From Berkiella sp964502705 (GTDB lineage: Bacteria; Pseudomonadota; Gammaproteobacteria; Berkiellales; Berkiellaceae), in the NCBI GenBank assembly GCA_964502705.1, contig CAZCXZ010000031.1:1-32896 (forward strand): 32,896 bases of DNA. Reading direction: 5' to 3'. A model generated the notes under the pieces. It worked only from the letters and a program-made list of their open reading frames with translations, did not search any database and was not told the origin of the DNA. Positions 30,059 to 32,896 of the stretch are shown in pieces. The translations under genes and the position numbers were made by a program. Every line of letters starts with the position of its first letter. The stretch's first letter is position 1.

Positions 30059-31711
30059 ATGGCGTTACAAGATTTAAAACACTTTAAAGAAATACTTTCT
30101 CCAACACCATCAGGGACAGAAAAATTATTGGCAGCTTGGGATGATTTGTCTATTGAAACACAGATTGAAATTTTATTTTTACTACAAGAAATAAGATATC
30201 CGACATATTTGATTAAGAAAATTTATTTAAAAGCGGTTTCTAGTGCTAACCCATATATACGTTATCTGGCCGTGCGTCCTCCAACATTTATCGGTGAAAG
30301 GAATTTAAGGTCAATTTTGAGTAAAGAAGAATTTGAGGAAATTGAGAATAAAATATTTGGCTCCTCTTCTTTTGAATTTAAAAATGATCTGGATGAATAT
30401 AAAAAATCAGGAGATCCTTCCTCATTAGTAAGATATAGTAATTTTGATTTTAATGGAACGACAGATGATTTTTATAATTTATCACAACCAGCAAGATTGG
30501 CTATTAGCCAAAAATGGACAAGTGCTAATGATGAAGTTATTGAAATAATTGAAAATGCTTATACATATATTGAGAAAGGAATAATTACTAGTTCAGAAGT
30601 AATAGAAATATTTGAAAATTATTTTGGCGGACCTAAGTTTTCTGGAAAATATAAAGGACCTATGCCTCTTGATGGTTGGCTTGCATATCTACAAGGAGAG
30701 GAATTAGAGAAGCTATGGTTATTACTTTTGAAAATTCCGAAGGAACTGCATTTACCTTTGCTAGAACATCTCCCTGTAGAATCAGGTTTGGGTTCTATGC
30801 CTGAAGGAATCCCAAATCAGCTTTATGGTAATTCACTTGATTACTTATTGATGAGAGATGATGTTGTATTAAGTGACTTAAGAAAGAAAATATTCTTTGA
30901 TAAAACAAAGGAGAAACATCATTTCTGGGCTGTCTCAAATAATTTTAATTTGGATTTTAATGAGTTTTACAATTTATTGCCAAAATATAAATATGAAATT
31001 AATAATAATACTGATGAAGTTCAAATTATTTGGGATTCTGAAGATGATGAAATCAAATCTAAATTGAATGATTTGCAGTATGCTAATGATCTTCATTGGG
31101 TTTATCTGCACTGTATCAAAGATTATGCGTGTTCTAGTTCCGAGCGTGATCTTTATGATATACATGCAATCAATGACACTTTGAAGCGTTGCTATAATGC
31201 CGCGCTTAATAAATCACTACCTGACTATTATATAGAAAATCAGCTATTAATGATTAAGTTGTATATGTTAGCAAGCAAGGTTACGCCATGGCATAAACAC
31301 AAAATAGATGACAAATTTGAAATATATAGTCAAAACGGTGAGCTTAATTTTTTAAAAAAAGTAATAATATCTAATGATCGATGGAAAACATTCATGGCGT
31401 TTCTGAAAGAATGGAAGCAAAAAAGGGATAACGTGTCATTATTTAAATACTTACCCAAAGTTGATGATCTTGAAGAAGAACTAGAAGAAGAAATAGAAAA
31501 AGAAGATCAGTTTGAGGATCTGTCTAGTGAGACAATTTCAAATACATTAACTAATATAAGATTATTAAATGATTCATCATTGAACCACGTCGCTCTTAAA
31601 AATGAACTTCTATCCATAAATGTAAAATTTTCCAAACTTGAGATAAGACTTACGAAAATAATTTATATATTAATTGGTATTGGCACGCTTTTAATTTGGA
31701 AGTTGTTTTAA
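30059..31711 (+). CDS. Large hypothetical protein with C-terminal membrane anchor
   Basis: The 550-residue protein is unrecognised. The first 100 residues look like paired helices (LLAAWDDLSIETQIEILFLL, IKKIYLKAVSSANPYIRYLA) reminiscent of HEAT-type repeats. The middle is acidic and helical, residues about 465-485 form a Glu-rich stretch (LEEELEEEIEKEDQFEDL), and a coiled-coil-like part precedes a final membrane segment (IIYILIGIGTLLIWKLF) at the very C-terminus. This is the topology of a tail-anchored protein with a cytoplasmic domain. AGAGAT stands upstream of the ATG. It ends 2 bases before a decayed XRE gene. Confidence 0.6.
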   Translation: MALQDLKHFKEILSPTPSGTEKLLAAWDDLSIETQIEILFLLQEIRYPTYLIKKIYLKAVSSANPYIRYLAVRPPTFIGERNLRSILSKEEFEEIENKIFGSSSFEFKNDLDEYKKSGDPSSLVRYSNFDFNGTTDDFYNLSQPARLAISQKWTSANDEVIEIIENAYTYIEKGIITSSEVIEIFENYFGGPKFSGKYKGPMPLDGWLAYLQGEELEKLWLLLLKIPKELHLPLLEHLPVESGLGSMPEGIPNQLYGNSLDYLLMRDDVVLSDLRKKIFFDKTKEKHHFWAVSNNFNLDFNEFYNLLPKYKYEINNNTDEVQIIWDSEDDEIKSKLNDLQYANDLHWVYLHCIKDYACSSSERDLYDIHAINDTLKRCYNAALNKSLPDYYIENQLLMIKLYMLASKVTPWHKHKIDDKFEIYSQNGELNFLKKVIISNDRWKTFMAFLKEWKQKRDNVSLFKYLPKVDDLEEELEEEIEKEDQFEDLSSETISNTLTNIRLLNDSSLNHVALKNELLSINVKFSKLEIRLTKIIYILIGIGTLLIWKLF

Positions 31712-31713
31712 TT

Positions 31714-31944
31714 GTGAAAGCTGTGCTTGATAAATTTGGAATACATTATTTGGTGAAATTATATGATAAATGGTTATGCCAAGCTTTTGCTGCTGAGGCA
31801 CATTTAGGACGGACTTATATGGGTAGGATTGAAAATGGGGAGCAAAATGTATCAATACAAAATTTAATCAAGATTGCACTAAATCTAAAAGTAGAGATAA
31901 GGGAACTTGTTCCCTCACTGAATCTACTGAAAAAGCCTGTATAA
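31714..31944 (+). CDS. XRE-type regulator with an altered first helix
   Basis: From GTG 31714 the protein has about 76 residues. QAFAAEAHLGRTYMGRIENG and VSIQNLIKIALNLKVEIREL are a normal Cro/CI helix-turn-helix. The part before them (IHYLVKLYDKWLCQ) has lost the usual pattern of arginines and serine (IRxLRxxRxxxxSQEAF), with His, Tyr, Val, Tyr, Trp and Cys at the positions where Arg, Asn or Ser are normal, and one residue is missing between Gln and Ala. Each change fits one or two base changes. It may be non-functional. The TTG at 31696 overlaps the previous gene and is not favoured. Confidence 0.55.
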   Translation: MKAVLDKFGIHYLVKLYDKWLCQAFAAEAHLGRTYMGRIENGEQNVSIQNLIKIALNLKVEIRELVPSLNLLKKPV

Positions 31945-31972
31945 GTATTTTAAATTAATTTGCATATAATTT

Positions 31973-32647
31973 TTAAAAAAGATGCTGAATGATGCCTGGC
32001 TGAGCCCTTCTAAATTTTAGGATCTTTAGCTTTCCGTTAAAGGCAGTTAGTGAAAGTATTTTTGTAGTTCCTAAATTATAATCATTAAAAACCCTTTCTG
32101 CTTCATCTTCGTTTCTTGCCTCAATAATGTATTTTGGATTTAGATTGCCCAATTTTGTTGCTAAAATCCAAAGTTTAAACCCTGAAAATTGTGATTTTTT
32201 ATTTTGAAAACTACGCCAAAATAAATAAAAAGAAAAAACTACTAGGGCAATCAGAAGAGAATCAAAAAAATTAAATGTGCCATTTGAGTCGATCAAATTA
32301 TCCAGCCATTGTTCTATTATATGGGCAGGAAGAAGAATTACTGTTGATGATACAATAACATAGTATGCGAATAATTTTTTTATGATTTGATTTTGTGCTG
32401 TTGAATTTATCAAAAGATAGACAATGTAGCCGGCAAGAAACATTATAATTAGATGCCAATATCCTAAAAAAGTCGGAACTGAATTTTTTTCGTAATCATC
32501 ATATCTGTTTGAGATTAAAATTGGAGTTTCGAGGGATATAATGGTATGGAGATCAAAAATATTGAAAATATGATATAAAAGACTACCTACTATTAATGAT
32601 GTTAAGACAGATATAAAAATTGTGAGATTTTTATTAAGTCTTATCAT
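31973..32647 (-). CDS. Four-helix membrane protein with C-terminal cytoplasmic domain
   Basis: About 224 residues from ATG 32647, which has GGGGA seven bases upstream; a longer frame from 32671 lacks such a site. Four hydrophobic segments (FISVLTSLIVGSLLYHIF, YWHLIIMFLAGYIVYLLI, LFAYYVIVSSTVILLPAHI, FDSLLIALVVFSFYLFW) are followed by a basic soluble domain (LWILATKLGNLNPKYIIEA, DEAERVFNDYNLGTTKIL). No family is recognised. It converges with the XRE gene 28 bases away. Confidence 0.6.
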   Translation of the reverse strand: MIRLNKNLTIFISVLTSLIVGSLLYHIFNIFDLHTIISLETPILISNRYDDYEKNSVPTFLGYWHLIIMFLAGYIVYLLINSTAQNQIIKKLFAYYVIVSSTVILLPAHIIEQWLDNLIDSNGTFNFFDSLLIALVVFSFYLFWRSFQNKKSQFSGFKLWILATKLGNLNPKYIIEARNEDEAERVFNDYNLGTTKILSLTAFNGKLKILKFRRAQPGIIQHLF

Positions 32648-32671
32648 AGTAAATCCCCAAGAACCTTTCAT

Positions 32672-32896
32672 ATTTGTGAATATTATAAAGTTATTATTTC
32701 AACTTATTTTAAGAATGTTAACGATATCATAACTATGATTAGAATGATATTTGCAGACTTGGCCGCCCAATATTACGTAACAAAATCAAATTTAATTGAT
32801 TGGCTTGTCTCTCAAAAAAGGGTCCACTTTTAAAAATGTAGGTATAAACCTTTTTTTATTTCTTCTCATATTTAAGGATGTATATACACTACTAAC
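32672..32896. other. End of the window without a supported gene
   Basis: It holds the promoter region of the membrane protein gene and AT-rich DNA. A 33-codon frame starting near 32735 (ATGATTAGAATGATA...) stops at 32834 and has no good ribosome binding site. I see nothing else. Confidence 0.4.

Larger units (their letters stand above)
18689..32896. mobile_element. Putative second integrated element B (right end outside the window)
   Basis: The displaced tRNA fragment at 18644-18688 implies that whatever lies to its right is another insertion at the same tRNA. The region carries its own integrase (21036), AlpA regulator (23168) and replication genes (23670-26378), and starts with ATACC motifs spaced like those of A. 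No second attachment repeat is found up to 32896, so length and end are unknown, and the genes beyond about 27 kb may or may not belong. Confidence 0.5.

Noticed and set aside
32735..32834. 33-codon frame at the window end
   Set aside because: Short, no ribosome binding site, no recognisable motif. It could be a remnant, but nothing supports that.

Overview
The window is AT-rich DNA of a gammaproteobacterium. A Legionella-like host is my best guess, from a leucine-rich-repeat protein and a HAD-like protein with a hydrophobic tail (both effector-like) beside tRNA-associated islands; no housekeeping gene in the window fixes the genus. Nearly everything here is accessory. Base composition is mosaic: the integrases and the DUF927/Toprim genes look richer in G+C than the AT-rich cargo around them.

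Region 1 (1-6343) has a partial LRR protein, a HAD-like protein with hydrophobic segments, a small hypothetical protein, a probably exported protein, a hairpin-rich non-coding block, and a three-gene operon: winged-helix regulator, nucleotidyltransferase, metallophosphoesterase (4134-6333).

Region 2 (6344-18661, about 12.3 kb) is an integrated element, here called A. An 18-bp direct repeat bounds it; the right copy is the 3' end of a tRNA-Arg(CCU) fragment. Paired ATACCCC motifs lie just inside both ends. A carries a PIN-GNAT-PUA-like fusion, a replication/regulation operon on the minus strand (AlpA-like regulator, Toprim protein, DUF927 ATPase), an AbiE toxin-antitoxin pair with two promoter inverted repeats, three further cargo genes (two with HEPN-like features) and a P4-type integrase with a companion gene.

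Region 3 (18662 to the window end) looks like a second element, B, stacked in the same tRNA site, with its far end outside the window. It carries a RhuM-family protein, a DUF6933-like protein, a truncated DUF1016 protein, a second integrase, an AlpA-like regulator, a replisome-organiser-like protein and a primase-helicase, then a zinc-ribbon protein. After these come mostly unrecognised membrane or secreted proteins, a tandem-repeat protein cut by a 100-N assembly gap, and two decayed XRE-type regulators. Whether 27-33 kb belongs to B cannot be decided here.

The most unusual signal is non-coding. The regulator-nucleotidyltransferase-phosphoesterase operon and the AbiE operon have unrelated coding sequences, and one lies outside element A and one inside it. 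Yet each is preceded by the same ordered set of upstream elements: a roughly 60-bp G-rich block, a TTGTGCA/TGCACAA hairpin with a 9-nt loop, two direct repeats spaced 24 bp apart around CCTAGG, and a GTTC-based 24-bp palindrome. This suggests a shared control region or a mobile cassette architecture for nucleotidyltransferase modules.
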